Positions 35,706-44,130 of a stretch of 64,000 nt of DNA are shown here, in pieces. The stretch comes from Neotamlana laminarinivorans (GTDB taxonomy: Bacteria > Bacteroidota > Bacteroidia > Flavobacteriales > Flavobacteriaceae). The notes below the pieces were generated by a model. That model was not told the DNA's origin. It saw only the letters and a program-made list of their open reading frames with translations, and searched no databases. Position 1 is the first letter of the stretch, and every line of letters starts with the position of its first letter. Made by a program: the position numbers and the translations under genes. The stretch lies in assembly GCF_020523925.1 (NCBI RefSeq), contig NZ_JAJAPW010000002.1, positions 608,524-672,523 of the forward strand, given 5' to 3'.

Positions 35706-36386
35706 ATGAAAAAACAGGATATTAAAATTTTGCTTGTAGATGACGAGCCAGACATTCTAGAAATTGTAGGTTATAATTTGTCTAGTGAAGGTTACCAAGT
35801 TATCACTGCCGAAAACGGAAGCGAAGGCGTAAAAAAAGCAAAAAAAGAACTTCCTCAATTAATAATTCTCGATGTTATGATGCCAGAAATGGATGGTATT
35901 GAAGCCTGCGAGATGATTAGAAAAATACCAGATTTAAAAAATTCAATTATTACTTTTTTAACCGCAAGAGGAGAAGATTACTCGCAAGTTGCTGGTTTTG
36001 AAGCGGGTGCAGACGATTATATAACAAAACCAATTAAACCCAAAGTTTTAGTTAGTAAAGTAAAAGCCTTATTGCGTCGCTATAAAGATGAAGAGGTATC
36101 AAATACTGTAAAAGTAGGAAGTTTGGTTATAAACCGAGATGAATACAAAATTACATCAAAAGGTAAAGAAATTGTTTTACCAAGAAAGGAATTTGAATTG
36201 TTATCTTTGTTGGCATCTAAACCAGGAAAAGTGTTTAAACGTGATGAAATTTTAGATACTGTTTGGGGTAACGAAGTAGTAGTAGGAGGTAGAACCATAG
36301 ATGTGCATATTAGAAAACTAAGAGAAAAATTAGGAGATAAAAGTTTTAAAACCATAAAAGGAGTTGGCTATAAGTTTGTAGATTAA
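35706..36386 (+). CDS. OmpR/PhoB-type response regulator
   Basis: A 226-residue regulator. Receiver domain 1-120: acidic pocket LLVDDEPD (11-14 region), phospho-acceptor Asp in LIILDVMMPEMDG near 57, conserved Lys in ITKPIKPK near 107. The C-terminal winged helix (about 130-226) holds RKEFELLSLLASKPGKVFKRDEIL and VVGGRTIDVHIRKLREKLG. It is paired with the histidine kinase by a one-base TAATG stop/start overlap. The pair resembles the single PhoB/PhoR-like system of flavobacteria, but phosphate control is not shown. Confidence 0.95.
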   Translation: MKKQDIKILLVDDEPDILEIVGYNLSSEGYQVITAENGSEGVKKAKKELPQLIILDVMMPEMDGIEACEMIRKIPDLKNSIITFLTARGEDYSQVAGFEAGADDYITKPIKPKVLVSKVKALLRRYKDEEVSNTVKVGSLVINRDEYKITSKGKEIVLPRKEFELLSLLASKPGKVFKRDEILDTVWGNEVVVGGRTIDVHIRKLREKLGDKSFKTIKGVGYKFVD

Positions 36387-37438
36387 TGCGAACAAAATTT
36401 AAAAAATCATACAGGTTTGCTTTGTATACCTCGTTATATGTAACTGTATTAACAACACTCTTAGCGAGTGTTTTTTTATTGTTGTTTTACGAGTTAAAAT
36501 GGTATTTACCATTGGCTTTTGCAGTAATAGTATATATAAGTTGTTTTATAATAATTCAGTTTAGGGTAGAACGATTTATTTATAAACGAGTAAAAAAAAT
36601 ATATGATGATCTTACACTTTTAGAGTCTACAACGCTTAGAAAAGGGGCCATAACTACAGACATGAGAACTTTAACCGAGGAAATTGACAAGTTTGCAAAA
36701 GATAAAAAAATTGAAATTGAAACCTTAAAAGTTCGAGAAGAATACCGAAAAGAATTTTTAGGTAATATTTCTCACGAATTAAAAACACCATTATTTACTG
36801 TTCAAGGCTATATCTTAACATTGCTAGATGGCGCCATGGACGATAAAGTAATAAGAAAAAAATACTTAGAGCGAGCAAGTAAAGGTATTGAGCGTTTGGG
36901 TTATATTGTAAAAGATTTAGATATGATTACCAAACTTGAAGTTGGTGATTTAAGCCTGCAAACAGAAGCATTTGATATTATTGAGCTTGCCAAAAGTGTT
37001 TTTGAAATGCTTGAAATGAAGGCTGCCAAGAAAAAAATTACATTAACCTTCGATTTAGAATATAAAACATCAATTATTGTTAAAGCAGACAAAGAACGTA
37101 TTCAGCAAGTATTGGTAAACTTAGTAGTAAATTCCATTAAATACGGAAGAGAAAAAGGAACTACCGAAATTAGTGTAGAAAATCTTATTAAAAATAAAGT
37201 AATTGTTAGGGTAACAGATAATGGAGAAGGTATTTCATCTGAAAATATACCAAGACTTTTTGAACGATTTTTTAGAGTAGATAAAAGTGGCTCACGAAAA
37301 GAAGGAGGTTCTGGTTTAGGTTTATCTATTGTTAAGCATATTATAGAGGCGCACGACGAAAAAATTTACGTAGAAAGCGAATTTAATGTTGGTAGCGAAT
37401 TTTCTTTTACCCTCGAAAAGGCTGAAACAACTCCTTAA
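36386..37438 (+). CDS. Sensor histidine kinase (PhoR-like)
   Basis: A 350-residue kinase. Two close N-terminal transmembrane helices (about 12-31 and 36-54) leave almost no periplasmic loop, so sensing is probably within the membrane or cytoplasm. Then HisKA with FLGNISHELKTPLFTVQGY (phospho-His near 131) and HATPase: N box QQVLVNLVVNSIKYG, G1 VTDNGEGIS, F box, G2 GGSGLGLSIVKHI. Its last 32 bp overlap the convergent glycosyltransferase gene. Confidence 0.95.
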   Translation: MRTKFKKSYRFALYTSLYVTVLTTLLASVFLLLFYELKWYLPLAFAVIVYISCFIIIQFRVERFIYKRVKKIYDDLTLLESTTLRKGAITTDMRTLTEEIDKFAKDKKIEIETLKVREEYRKEFLGNISHELKTPLFTVQGYILTLLDGAMDDKVIRKKYLERASKGIERLGYIVKDLDMITKLEVGDLSLQTEAFDIIELAKSVFEMLEMKAAKKKITLTFDLEYKTSIIVKADKERIQQVLVNLVVNSIKYGREKGTTEISVENLIKNKVIVRVTDNGEGISSENIPRLFERFFRVDKSGSRKEGGSGLGLSIVKHIIEAHDEKIYVESEFNVGSEFSFTLEKAETTP

Positions 37439-38462
37439 AATCAACGTTAAAATCAAAAGCATTTAGGCCTTTAAAATCGTTTATTTGTTCTAATTGTTTT
37501 AGTGTAAAGTCGTCTTGATCACAACTTGGTACTAAACCTAATTCGGTTAATCTATTAGCTAGGTAAACTTGTTCAAATTGTCCTGGAGTAGGTATAAAAA
37601 AGGCTTTTTTGTTAAGTTTTGCCAAATCCATAACAGTAGTGTAACCAGATCGTGAAATTATTAATTTACTTTCATTAATGGTTTGTTCTAGCAGTTTAGA
37701 TGTCATAAAATTATATACCGTAATGTTATTTAAAGTTTCAATCGTTTGTTTATTTTCCATTTTACCTTTTACAAAAACAACCTTACCATTATAGCCTTTT
37801 AGTGTATCTAATAATTTTTCTTCAAGTAAAGTACGTTGTGGCTCTGGTCCTGAAATTAAAACCATAACATCGTTTTTTATTGTAGTTTCACATTTTGTAA
37901 ATCTACTTAACGGGCCAATATATTTTGTGTCTACCTCAAACGATTTTACATGGCCTAACTTTCCACTTAAATTAATTTCAGAATCATCTGTATCTGGAAT
38001 CCAACATACATCAAACTTTTTTATTATTTTTTGATGAATTTTAGTGCTTATCCATGTGGTGTTTCCACTTAAAACATTTAATTGGTGTGTAATAAATATT
38101 GACGGTATTTTTTTGCTTCTTACACCTAGCCTGTTATCAGAAATTAAACCATCAATTTTATAATCTTCAATAATATTCTTTATAGCTTTTTTTTCTGCCT
38201 TTATAGCTTTTAAAAGTTTTGGCGAGTTTTTTAAAATTTTTAGTTTAAAATATTTTCCTTTTTTAGCATAAGTAACTTTATAAGATGGTAATTCTATAGT
38301 TTCAAGCTCCGGAAACTCCTTTTGTAATAAAGCAAGCGCAACACCATCACTTGCAATAATAGGTTGAAAACCTTCAGCAATTAAGGCATTAATAATAGGT
38401 ATACAACGTGTAGCATGACCTAAACCCCAATTTAAAGGGGTTACTAAAATTCTTTTCTTCAT
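37407..38462 (-). CDS. GT-B glycosyltransferase (GT28-like)
   Basis: A 351-residue cytosolic glycosyltransferase. The N-terminus LVTPLNWGLGHATRCIPIINAL carries the GxGHxxR acceptor-side motif; the C-terminal half has LISGPEPQRTLLEEKLL and SRSGYTTVMDLAKLNKKAFFIPTPGQFEQVYLA, the sugar-nucleotide-binding pattern of MurG/MGDG-synthase-like enzymes. Sugar and acceptor are unknown, probably envelope-related. ATG 38462 is chosen over 38468. It overlaps the 3' end of the kinase gene. Confidence 0.83.
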   Translation of the reverse strand: MKKRILVTPLNWGLGHATRCIPIINALIAEGFQPIIASDGVALALLQKEFPELETIELPSYKVTYAKKGKYFKLKILKNSPKLLKAIKAEKKAIKNIIEDYKIDGLISDNRLGVRSKKIPSIFITHQLNVLSGNTTWISTKIHQKIIKKFDVCWIPDTDDSEINLSGKLGHVKSFEVDTKYIGPLSRFTKCETTIKNDVMVLISGPEPQRTLLEEKLLDTLKGYNGKVVFVKGKMENKQTIETLNNITVYNFMTSKLLEQTINESKLIISRSGYTTVMDLAKLNKKAFFIPTPGQFEQVYLANRLTELGLVPSCDQDDFTLKQLEQINDFKGLNAFDFNVDFKELFQPFRG

Positions 38463-38626
38463 AACCATTGTAATTTACCTTAAAGTACTAAAATAGTTAC
38501 TTTGGGTAAACTTTAAAAAGTAAAATTAAGCTTATTGTATCGTTTAAATATTTCCTTAATTTTATTAAACAGGTTTAAATACTAATTAATTGTTAAGCAA
38601 AATTTTAAAATAGAAGCACTCTGCCG

Positions 38627-38634
38627 TACTTTTG
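38627..38634 (+). promoter_or_regulatory. -7 box for trmB
   Basis: TACTTTTG, exact TAnnTTTG, 37 bp before the GTG start at 38671. Confidence 0.5.
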
Positions 38635-38670
38635 CAGAATATTAAATACCAGATTATAAAAATTAGTTAA

Positions 38671-39345
38671 GTGGGAAGTAAAAATAAACTTAAACGATTT
38701 AGGGAAAACGAAACCTTTAATAACGTAATACAACCAACTAGAGACGATCTGGTTAAAGCTGAATTTAGTTTAAAAGGTAATTGGAGTAAAAACCAATTTA
38801 ATAACAACAACCCTATAGTTTTAGAGTTAGGTTGTGGTAAAGGTGAATACTCTGTGGCTTTGGCAAAAAAATATCCAAATAAAAATTTTATTGGTATAGA
38901 TATTAAAGGCGCCCGTTTTTGGCGTGGAGCTAAAACAGCAGTAGAAGAAGGTATAAACAATGTTGCTTTTTTACGCACACAAATAGAATTAATAGAGTAC
39001 GCTTTCGCGGAAAACGAAGTAGATGAAATTTGGATTACTTTTCCAGATCCACAAATAAAATATAAGCGTACCAAACATAGGATGACAAATGCTGAATTTT
39101 TAAAACGATACAAAAAGGTTTTAAAAACCGATGGTGTAGTAAATTTAAAAACCGATAGCGAATTTATGCATGGTTACACGCTTGGTTTACTACATGGAGC
39201 AGGACACGAAGTGCTTTATGCTAACCACAACGTTTATAAACAAGAAGGAAGCCCTGAAGATGTAACAGCAATTCAAACCTTTTACGAATCGCAATATTTG
39301 CAATTAGCAAAACCTATAACCTATATAGCTTTTAAAATAAAATAA
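38671..39345 (+). CDS. trmB: tRNA (guanine46-N7)-methyltransferase
   Basis: A 224-residue SAM-dependent methyltransferase making m7G46 in tRNA variable loops. SAM motif I LELGCGKGEYSVALA near 51-65, motif II FIGIDIKGARFWRGA, and the TrmB hallmark ITFPDPQIKYKRTKHRM near 126-142. The start codon is GTG. Two bases separate it from the LysE gene. Its promoter box lies upstream at 38627. Confidence 0.96.
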   Translation: MGSKNKLKRFRENETFNNVIQPTRDDLVKAEFSLKGNWSKNQFNNNNPIVLELGCGKGEYSVALAKKYPNKNFIGIDIKGARFWRGAKTAVEEGINNVAFLRTQIELIEYAFAENEVDEIWITFPDPQIKYKRTKHRMTNAEFLKRYKKVLKTDGVVNLKTDSEFMHGYTLGLLHGAGHEVLYANHNVYKQEGSPEDVTAIQTFYESQYLQLAKPITYIAFKIK

Positions 39346-39347
39346 TT

Positions 39348-39980
39348 GTGAATGTTACGCTTGTTTTTTTACTAGGTTTATTAGCATCTATGATTGCAGT
39401 TTTGCCTCCTGGAATGCTAAATATTACAGCAGCTAAAATTAGGCTTAAAGAGGGCATAACAAGAGGACTGATGTTTTCTTTAGGTGCAATTATAGTTGTG
39501 CTTTTGCAAACTTATATTGCAGCTATTTTTGCACGTTATTTAAAAATGCACCCCGAGGTTATTAGCGTGCTACAAAAAGTAGCTTGCGGTATTTTTATAT
39601 TAATATCTCTATATTTCTTTCTAATAGCAAAGTCTCAGCCTAAAAAACCAGGAAAGAAACCTAAAACAAAAAGTAAACAGAGTAGGTTTTTTCAAGGCAT
39701 ATTAATGTCGGCATTAAATGTGTTTCCTATACCATTTCAAGCATACATGACTATAACTTTAGCTTCATTTGGTTGGTTGGATTTTAATCCGTCAAGTATT
39801 ATAGCTTATGTTTTAGGTACCGCATCTGGGTCGTTTATTGTGCTTTATTTGTACATGACTTTTTTCGATAAAATAAGTGAAAAAAAGTTTACTTCTCAAA
39901 AAAACATGAACTACATAATAGGAGGTGTTACAGCTATAATTGCCATTATCACCCTAATTAACATTATAAAAAAAATGTAG
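39348..39980 (+). CDS. LysE family transporter
   Basis: A 210-residue membrane protein with six hydrophobic helices. LLASMIAVLPPGMLNITAAKIRLKEGITRGLMFSLGA at the N-terminus is the LysE/RhtB signature region. Members export amino acids or related compounds; substrate unknown. The start is GTG, two bases after trmB; the next ATG would cut off the first helix. The cytoplasmic loop is basic (KKPGKKPKTKSKQS). The atl gene follows 2 bp later. Confidence 0.86.
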   Translation: MNVTLVFLLGLLASMIAVLPPGMLNITAAKIRLKEGITRGLMFSLGAIIVVLLQTYIAAIFARYLKMHPEVISVLQKVACGIFILISLYFFLIAKSQPKKPGKKPKTKSKQSRFFQGILMSALNVFPIPFQAYMTITLASFGWLDFNPSSIIAYVLGTASGSFIVLYLYMTFFDKISEKKFTSQKNMNYIIGGVTAIIAIITLINIIKKM

Positions 39981-39982
39981 TA

Positions 39983-40333
39983 ATGAAGCCAGAAACCCTT
40001 AATTTTTTCGAAAAGGTTTACCAAGTTTCAAAGCAAATACCTCATGGCAGAGTTACCAGTTATGGTGCTATAGCGAAATATTTAGGGGCAGCCCGAAGCG
40101 CAAGAATGGTTGGGTATGCCATGAATGGCTCAACAGGTAAAGATGTTCCTGCACATCGCGTAGTAAACAGAAATGGTTTGCTAACCGGAAAGCAACACTT
40201 TGAGGGCACCAATCTTATGCAGCAACTTCTAGAAAGCGAAGGAGTTGTGGTTATAAACAACCAGATTCAAGATTTAAAAAAGGTTTTTTGGGATCCTTCA
40301 AACGAATTAAAGTCTTATAATTCGGACCAATAG
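39983..40333 (+). CDS. atl: Alkyltransferase-like (ATL) DNA-binding protein, MGMT family
   Basis: A 116-residue protein equal to the C-terminal domain of O6-alkylguanine-DNA alkyltransferase: RVTSYGAIAKYLGAARSARMVGYAMNG contains the HTH and the base-flipping Arg. The active site, PCHRV in true enzymes, reads PAHRVV here (near 55), so the reactive Cys is Ala. Such ATL proteins bind O6-alkylguanine without repairing it and hand the lesion to nucleotide excision repair. Same transcript as trmB and the LysE gene. Confidence 0.9.
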   Translation: MKPETLNFFEKVYQVSKQIPHGRVTSYGAIAKYLGAARSARMVGYAMNGSTGKDVPAHRVVNRNGLLTGKQHFEGTNLMQQLLESEGVVVINNQIQDLKKVFWDPSNELKSYNSDQ

Positions 40334-40384
40334 TAGCATCAATAAAACTTGTTAAATCAACTTCAACCTTCAATCTTAAATATG

Positions 40385-40392
40385 TATATTTG
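40385..40392 (+). promoter_or_regulatory. -7 box for mrp-nifU
   Basis: TATATTTG, exact TAnnTTTG, 28 bp before ATG 40421. Confidence 0.55.
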
Positions 40393-40420
40393 CATACTAA
40401 ATTGATGCTTAACAAAACGA

Positions 40421-41557
40421 ATGAAACTTAATAAAAACGATATACTTAAAGCTTTAGAAACCATTACTGTACCAGGTGAAGGACAAAATATGCTAGAAAG
40501 CGGAGCTGTTAAAAATATTGTAACTTTTGGTGATGAGGTTATAGTAGATATTACTATTAAAAACCCAAGTTTACAAGCTAAAAAGCGCACCGAAGTAGAT
40601 ATTTTAAAAACGATACACGAACAAGTTTACGAAAAAGCCAAAATAAAAGTAAACATAAAGGTTGAAGCCCCAGAAAAACCTAAGGCAAATGTTATAAAAG
40701 GAAATCCAATTCCTGGTATTCAAAATATAGTAGCCGTGGCATCTGGTAAAGGTGGTGTAGGTAAATCTACAGTAACAGCAAATTTAGCGGTTAGTTTAGC
40801 AAAAATGGGTTTTAAAGTTGGGGTTTTAGATGCCGATATTTATGGGCCATCAATTCCAATTATGTTTGATGTAGCAGAAGAAAAACCTTTAGCAGTAAAC
40901 GTAGATGGCAAGTCTAAAATGAAACCTATTGAAAATTACGGTGTAAAAGTACTTTCTATTGGGTTTTTTACGCAGCCCAACCAAGCTGTAGTTTGGCGAG
41001 GACCAATGGCAGCAAAAGCATTAAACCAAATGATTTTTGATGCACATTGGGGAGAAATAGATTTTCTTTTAATAGATTTACCTCCAGGAACAGGCGATAT
41101 TCATTTAAGTATTATGCAGTCGTTACCAATTACTGGCGCGGTTGTTGTTAGTACACCTCAAAACATAGCTTTAGCCGATGCAAAAAAAGGAGTAGCTATG
41201 TTTCAACAAGAAAGTATACAAGTTCCTGTTTTAGGAATTATTGAAAATATGGCGTATTTTACACCTGCCGAGTTACCAGATAACAAGTATTATATTTTTG
41301 GTAAAGAAGGCGCTAAAAATTTAGCCGAAGATTTAAAAGTACCATTTTTAGGTCAATTACCTTTGGTACAAAGCATACGCGAGGCGGGAGATGTTGGTCG
41401 TCCAGCAGCATTGCAAACAGCAACACCTCTTGAAAATGCTTTTGAAAGTTTAACAAAAGAAGTTGTACAAGAAGTTGTAAAACGAAACGATAATTTACCA
41501 CCAACTGAAGCTATTAAAATAACAACCATGGCAGGTTGTTCGGCTGTAAAAAAATAA
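40421..41557 (+). CDS. apbC: Mrp/NBP35-type Fe-S cluster carrier ATPase
   Basis: A 378-residue P-loop NTPase. An N-terminal MIP18/DUF59 domain (1 to about 85) precedes the ATPase: deviant Walker A ASGKGGVGKSTVTANLAVS near 107-125, LLIDLPPGTGDIHLSIMQS near 213. Mrp/ApbC proteins carry and deliver Fe-S clusters; the usual C-terminal CxxC bridging pair is not visible (only one Cys near the end, MAGCSAV), so cluster binding may differ. The NifU-like gene follows after three bases, which supports an Fe-S role. Confidence 0.93.
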   Translation: MKLNKNDILKALETITVPGEGQNMLESGAVKNIVTFGDEVIVDITIKNPSLQAKKRTEVDILKTIHEQVYEKAKIKVNIKVEAPEKPKANVIKGNPIPGIQNIVAVASGKGGVGKSTVTANLAVSLAKMGFKVGVLDADIYGPSIPIMFDVAEEKPLAVNVDGKSKMKPIENYGVKVLSIGFFTQPNQAVVWRGPMAAKALNQMIFDAHWGEIDFLLIDLPPGTGDIHLSIMQSLPITGAVVVSTPQNIALADAKKGVAMFQQESIQVPVLGIIENMAYFTPAELPDNKYYIFGKEGAKNLAEDLKVPFLGQLPLVQSIREAGDVGRPAALQTATPLENAFESLTKEVVQEVVKRNDNLPPTEAIKITTMAGCSAVKK

Positions 41558-41560
41558 GAT

Positions 41561-41803
41561 ATGACAACAGAAGAATTAAAAATAAACGTTGAAAAGGCCT
41601 TGGAAGAAATTCGTCCGTTTTTACAAAGCGATGGTGGCGATATTTCATTATTATCTATAGAAGATGATAAGTTAGTTAAGGTACAATTACAAGGTGCTTG
41701 TGTAGGTTGTAGTGTTAACCAAATGACGCTAAAATCTGGTGTAGAAATGACCATTAAAAAGTATGCGCCACAAATAGAAGAAGTAATAAATATTGAGGTT
41801 TAA
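41561..41803 (+). CDS. NifU C-terminal-type Fe-S scaffold protein
   Basis: An 80-residue protein equal to the C-terminal NifU domain: LQSDGGDISLLSI and GACVGCSVNQMTLKSGVE with the CxxC pair near 47-50. Such proteins hold [4Fe-4S] clusters for transfer to apo-proteins. It is 3 bp downstream of the Mrp gene and ends at a terminator, so Mrp and NifU form an Fe-S delivery pair. Confidence 0.95.
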   Translation: MTTEELKINVEKALEEIRPFLQSDGGDISLLSIEDDKLVKVQLQGACVGCSVNQMTLKSGVEMTIKKYAPQIEEVINIEV

Positions 41804-41861
41804 AGTAAAACACAGTATTTGCTAATAAATTATAAGGAAAACGCTTAATTGAATAAAAATG

Positions 41862-41900
41862 AGAATTCTTAAAACTTAGTTTTTTAAGGATTCTTTATTT
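41862..41900 (+). terminator. Terminator after mrp-nifU
   Basis: A hairpin AGAATTCTTAAAA / TTTTAAGGATTCT (41862-41874, 41882-41894) followed by TTATTTTTTT. Confidence 0.75.
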
Positions 41901-41958
41901 TTTTTATAAAAACCTGTAAAATTATAGGTAAAACTGATATAAGTTTAATTTCAAACTT

Positions 41959-41966
41959 TAAATTTG
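41959..41966 (+). promoter_or_regulatory. -7 box for ferredoxin gene
   Basis: TAAATTTG, exact TAnnTTTG, 45 bp before ATG 42012. It overlaps the start of the longer ORF, favouring the shorter protein. Confidence 0.55.
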
Positions 41967-42011
41967 TGGCACACAACATGCTGTTTACATAACATAACAA
42001 CACATTTTAAA

Positions 42012-42341
42012 ATGAGCGACGTAAATATTAAAATAACAGATAGAGATGGCGTTACCCACGATATTGTAGCACCAACAGATATGGCAATGAACTTAATGGA
42101 AGTGGTACGATCTTACGAGTTGGCACCAGAAGGAACCATTGGTGTTTGTGGCGGTATGGCTATGTGTGCGTCTTGTCAATGTTATGTGCTTAGCGATACA
42201 GAATTACCTGAAATGGGAGACGATGAAGAAGCTATGCTTTCTGAAGCTTTCGATGTGCAAGACAACAGCCGTTTAGGTTGCCAAATACAAATAACACCAG
42301 AAATGGAAGGTTTAGAAGTAGAACTGGCACCAGAAAGTTAA
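42012..42341 (+). CDS. fdx: Adrenodoxin-type [2Fe-2S] ferredoxin
   Basis: A 109-residue ferredoxin. The four cluster Cys are visible: GVCGGMAMCASCQC supplies three (C-x5-C-x2-C) and LGCQIQI the distal one. An acidic patch (MGDDEEAMLSEAF) is typical for partner docking. Adrenodoxin-type ferredoxins donate electrons in Fe-S assembly or to P450s; the Mrp-NifU neighbours fit the former. ATG 42012 (MSDVNIKI) is chosen over 41964, which lies within the promoter. Confidence 0.94.
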   Translation: MSDVNIKITDRDGVTHDIVAPTDMAMNLMEVVRSYELAPEGTIGVCGGMAMCASCQCYVLSDTELPEMGDDEEAMLSEAFDVQDNSRLGCQIQITPEMEGLEVELAPES

Positions 42342-42372
42342 ATTGTTTTTATTTATTCTAAATAAAATAACT

Positions 42373-42380
42373 ATATTTGC
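42373..42380 (+). promoter_or_regulatory. -7 box for 98-residue protein gene
   Basis: TATATTTG, exact TAnnTTTG, only 9 bp before ATG 42390, which predicts a nearly leaderless transcript. Confidence 0.5.
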
Positions 42381-42389
42381 CGTCATCTT

Positions 42390-42686
42390 ATGGAAATTGA
42401 TATAAAATATAGTTACGAAATTAAGGCGCTTACCTTCTGTAAGTACGTTTTAACAACGCCAATTAATAATATTAATTTAAGTTTTCCTCAAATTCTTGAA
42501 TTAAGACGTAACATTAATGATTTAACTCAGTTTTCATCCTTAGAAAGAATTGTTAACAACGAAAACTTTGTGTTGTTGTTTGTTGCAGATAAACAACACT
42601 TACTTTATTTAGAAATTCCAGAATTACTTCATTTAAAAGAAGAATTAGAATTGTTTTTTCACGCTCCGGCCTCTATATTAGTTTAA
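42390..42686 (+). CDS. Conserved-looking small soluble protein, unknown function
   Basis: A 98-residue protein with no signal peptide or membrane segment. It is moderately acidic and hydrophobic-patterned (VLLFVADKQHLLYLEIPELLHLKEELELFF). I recognise no family. It has its own promoter box and sits between the ferredoxin and ferritin genes, so an iron-related role is possible but only by position. Confidence 0.62.
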   Translation: MEIDIKYSYEIKALTFCKYVLTTPINNINLSFPQILELRRNINDLTQFSSLERIVNNENFVLLFVADKQHLLYLEIPELLHLKEELELFFHAPASILV

Positions 42687-42749
42687 ATTTATATTTATTT
42701 AGACTTTGTATAAATTTTATTTATACTTACTAAGTCCTTCAATTTATTT

Positions 42750-42757
42750 TAACTTTG
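42750..42757 (+). promoter_or_regulatory. -7 box for ferritin gene
   Basis: TAACTTTG, exact TAnnTTTG, 17 bp before ATG 42775. Confidence 0.55.
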
Positions 42758-42774
42758 TATTAAAATAATTAGGT

Positions 42775-43281
42775 ATGAACACAGCAGTAAGAAAACAAAT
42801 GTCTATTCACCCAGAGGTAATGGATATGTTAAATAATCAAATAGGAATGGAAATGAAAGCATCGGCTGCTTATTTAGCAATGGCTTCTTGGTGCGACCAA
42901 CGTGAACTTTTAAACAGTAAAGCTTTTTTTTACAAGCAAGCTGAAGAAGAAAGAGAGCACGCTATGAAAATTTTTAAATTTGTTAACGACAATGGTGGTG
43001 CGGCTATTTCACCAAACGTAACAGGAGTTAATAACGAATTTGAAAGTTTGCGTTCTATTTACGAAACAGGTTTAGAGCACGAAATTAGTGTTACAGAATC
43101 TATCTTCAAAATATTTAAAACAGCAAGAGAGAAAAACGATTTTATAACCGAAGTTTTCATGCAATGGTTTGTTTCAGAGCAATCTGAAGAAGAAGATAGC
43201 TTTAGAGCAATTATAGACCTTTTCGATTTAATGGAAGGTATGCCGTTAAAAATGATTGACGAGCGTATTCCTACAGAGTAA
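42775..43281 (+). CDS. ftnA: Ferritin (FtnA type, no haem)
   Basis: A 168-residue four-helix ferritin that oxidises Fe(II) and stores iron in a 24-mer cage. Ferroxidase residues are visible: Glu in NQIGMEMKASAAYLAM, Glu and His in QAEEEREHAMKIF, Glu in GLEHEISVTESI, and Gln/Glu in FVSEQSEEEDSF. Length matches bacterial FtnA. It closes the iron/Fe-S block and has two hairpin terminators behind it. Confidence 0.97.
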   Translation: MNTAVRKQMSIHPEVMDMLNNQIGMEMKASAAYLAMASWCDQRELLNSKAFFYKQAEEEREHAMKIFKFVNDNGGAAISPNVTGVNNEFESLRSIYETGLEHEISVTESIFKIFKTAREKNDFITEVFMQWFVSEQSEEEDSFRAIIDLFDLMEGMPLKMIDERIPTE

Positions 43282-43293
43282 AAGTATTTGTAA

Positions 43294-43318
43294 TTCCGAA
43301 TTTAATTCGGAGTTTTTA
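43294..43318 (+). terminator. First terminator after ferritin
   Basis: A hairpin TTCCGAATT / AATTCGGA followed by GTTTTTAAA. Confidence 0.75.
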
Positions 43319-43358
43319 AAAATGTTCCTAGCTTGTCCACCAAACTAGGAACATTTTT
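43318..43358. terminator. Bidirectional terminator overlapping the DUF1853 stop codon
   Basis: A perfect 14-bp inverted repeat, AAAAATGTTCCTAG (43318-43331) and CTAGGAACATTTTT (43345-43358). The TAG stop of the minus-strand DUF1853 gene (43328-43330) and its last codons lie inside the stem and loop. Confidence 0.8.
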
Positions 43359-44125
43359 TTTATTTCGCCATTAAGCTGCTTCATCCAAAACATAGTGGAG
43401 AATTTTTCGATAAAATAATTTTCAGTTAAAGCTTCAAATACATCAAAATTGGTCCAATATACATGAGGTTCAGGTATAACTAACCAGTCTTTTTTATTTG
43501 GTATGTAAAATTTACAATCTGTGAAGTTTTTCAAATCTAATATTGAAACATAATACCCAACAATACAAGCGTTATTTAAAGTTTTTAAATTGACGTTTTT
43601 ATTAAACGGTATAAATAATTGTGCTTTAAAATAAACTTGCTGTTCTATGTCTTTACTATTTAAACCCAAACTATTTAAATAAGGTTGACAATGTAATGAA
43701 TACAGTAAAGGAAGCTGTTTATTTTTTAGTTTATCTAGTTTTTCAATTAGAGAATCTTTTCTATTAGGCCCAATAAAATGATGAATTTCGCTGTTACCAA
43801 CAGAAGCATCATACAAATAAAATTTATAGATAATTTCTAAATGAATTGGCTTTTTGTTTTTTAGTAACAAGCAATCTAGTTCGCCTAAAGTAAGTTTATC
43901 GTTTTGAATTTGAATATTTTCAGCTAAAATCGATATGCTTTGTTCCTGATTTAATTGAAACGATACAAGACGTTCAACATATTTTCCTAAACGGAGATTA
44001 TTATTTATGTAGGTATTTATTTTTGAAGCGTTTTGGGCAATATTAAACTGTTTTAAATTAAAAATAGTGTTGCCTTCCCAAAGTGTAGGCGTATTTAAAA
44101 AACCTTGATAATGTTTTTGAAGCAT
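43328..44125 (-). CDS. DUF1853 family protein
   Basis: A 265-residue cytosolic protein of the DUF1853 family: GELDCLLLKNKKPIHLEIIYKFYLYD near 78-103, and HFIGPNRKDSLIEKLDKL. The acidic-Lys-type core (E..D...E.K/Y) resembles restriction-like nuclease folds, but no activity is established. Its ATG is 6 bp after the metallophosphoesterase gene's stop, so the two are co-transcribed. The 3' end lies in a terminator stem. Confidence 0.85.
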   Translation of the reverse strand: MLQKHYQGFLNTPTLWEGNTIFNLKQFNIAQNASKINTYINNNLRLGKYVERLVSFQLNQEQSISILAENIQIQNDKLTLGELDCLLLKNKKPIHLEIIYKFYLYDASVGNSEIHHFIGPNRKDSLIEKLDKLKNKQLPLLYSLHCQPYLNSLGLNSKDIEQQVYFKAQLFIPFNKNVNLKTLNNACIVGYYVSILDLKNFTDCKFYIPNKKDWLVIPEPHVYWTNFDVFEALTENYFIEKFSTMFWMKQLNGEIKKMFLVWWTS

Positions 44126-44130
44126 TTAAG

